Origin: Bradyrhizobium sacchari | GTDB taxonomy: Bacteria; Pseudomonadota; Alphaproteobacteria; Rhizobiales; Xanthobacteraceae | Length of the DNA: 48,743 bases | Direction: 5' to 3' | NCBI RefSeq assembly: GCF_002068095.1 | Contig: NZ_LWIG01000032.1 | Location: 41,424-90,166 of the forward strand | Part shown: one piece after another, positions 48,261 through 48,743 of the stretch | Numbering within the stretch: position 1 is the first letter of the stretch | How the letters are laid out: each line of letters begins with the position of its first letter | Translations under genes and position numbers: made by a program | The notes under the pieces: generated by a model | Told to the model about the DNA's origin: nothing | Databases searched by the model: none | The model's input: the letters and a program-made list of their open reading frames with translations, nothing else

Positions 48261-48743
48261 TTACGCCGCCGCCCGGCTCAGCTCGGAGGCGCCGGCGGCG
48301 CCCGCGGTCTGCTCCTTCAGCGCCGCGATCAGACCGGGACGGTCGAACTTGGCGACATAGTCGTGGAAGCCGGCCTGCCGGCCGCGCTCGATCGCCGCCG
48401 GCGACACCAGCGCCGAGAGGCCGATGATCGGCGTCGCGGCGAGGTTGTTGTCGGAGCGGATGGTCTCGGCGAACTCGAACCCGTTCATGTCCGGCATCTC
48501 GATGTCGGTCAGGATCACGTCGAAGCTCTGGGCGCGGAGCGCAGCGAGGCCCTCCTGCGCGGTCGGCGCGGTGCGGACGCGGTAGCCGGCCGCCTTCAGC
48601 ACCGGTGCCAGCATGTTGCGGAAGAACGCAGAGTCGTCCACCAGCAGCACCGACTGCGAGTGCATCGACGGCTTCATCTCCTTGCGGGTGAACCAGTCGG
48701 AGAACGCCATGGGGAGGAAGTGGCCGACGTCGATCACCTCGGT
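48261..48743 (-). CDS. cheA: C-terminal part of hybrid chemotaxis kinase CheA with receiver domain
   Basis: The frame is open to the window end, so only the last 160 residues are seen. The entry segment (EVIDVGHFLPMAFSDWF) matches the end of the CheW-like regulatory domain of CheA, and a receiver follows (about 30 residues in) with LLVDDSAFFRN, Asp in LTDIEMPDMNG, Ser in GLSALV and Lys in YVAKFDR. A CheA with a fused receiver is usual in alphaproteobacteria. The immediate cheW-cheY-cheR context supports the call. The P1, dimerisation and ATPase domains lie outside the window. Confidence 0.85.
   Translation of the reverse strand, partial: TEVIDVGHFLPMAFSDWFTRKEMKPSMHSQSVLLVDDSAFFRNMLAPVLKAAGYRVRTAPTAQEGLAALRAQSFDVILTDIEMPDMNGFEFAETIRSDNNLAATPIIGLSALVSPAAIERGRQAGFHDYVAKFDRPGLIAALKEQTAGAAGASELSRAAA

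Overview
The window is chromosomal DNA from an alphaproteobacterium, most likely Bradyrhizobium or a close relative in the Nitrobacteraceae. The grounds are high GC in all reading frames, protein families typical of that group (LTXXQ/Spy-type proteins, small proteins with an N-terminal SEQRG-x-SLSVES motif, CheA with a C-terminal receiver), FixK/FNR-type boxes, and several families of palindromic intergenic repeats. I see no rRNA, tRNA, CRISPR array, insertion sequence, integrase or replication origin.

Layout. 1-3.2 kb: an edge-truncated LTXXQ (Spy/CpxP-like) protein with a candidate EcfG-type promoter, a LysM protein and a secreted protein of unknown function. 3.3-6.0 kb: a membrane PAS-GGDEF-EAL protein for cyclic-di-GMP. 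6.2-10.1 kb: an island of small secreted or membrane proteins and a second LTXXQ protein. Three promoter regions here carry a FixK/FNR-type box 62-66 nt from the start codon, which suggests a low-oxygen envelope-stress module. 10.1-13.8 kb: a LysR regulator divergent from an NmrA-like reductase, then a GMC oxidoreductase. 14-16 kb: a chemoreceptor. 16.2-18.5 kb: four small proteins, three of them under 60 codons, around a secreted lactonase-fold beta-propeller. 18.7-23.7 kb: an orphan membrane-fusion protein, a caspase-fold protein that has lost both catalytic residues, an unrecognised 575-residue protein with a DCDTT motif resembling class II terpene cyclases, and a secreted nuclease-fold protein.

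23.8-30.2 kb: a serine-glyoxylate-type aminotransferase, an MBOAT/SGNH-like O-acyl transfer pair, and oligopeptidase B, separated by large inverted repeats. 30.3-37.5 kb: a catabolic operon on the minus strand with an ABC importer (binding protein, ATPase, permease), an IlvD/Edd dehydratase, an RraA-like aldolase and a Tat-exported SMP-30 lactonase. Its genes overlap by a few bases, and it is divergent from a GntR/FCD regulator. A perfect 26-bp palindrome between the two is the likely operator. The set reads as a pathway from lactone to sugar acid to 2-keto-3-deoxy acid to aldol cleavage.

37.5-48.7 kb is dense in signal transduction: a second chemoreceptor, a single-domain receiver overlapping a 1198-residue hybrid kinase, a convergent FixJ-type regulator, another receiver protein, and a chemotaxis cluster (cheA-cheW-cheY-cheR-PilZ) running off the right edge. 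No cheB is seen. The most interesting items are the FixK-box small-protein island, the dead caspase, the DCDTT protein and the palindrome-controlled lactone operon.
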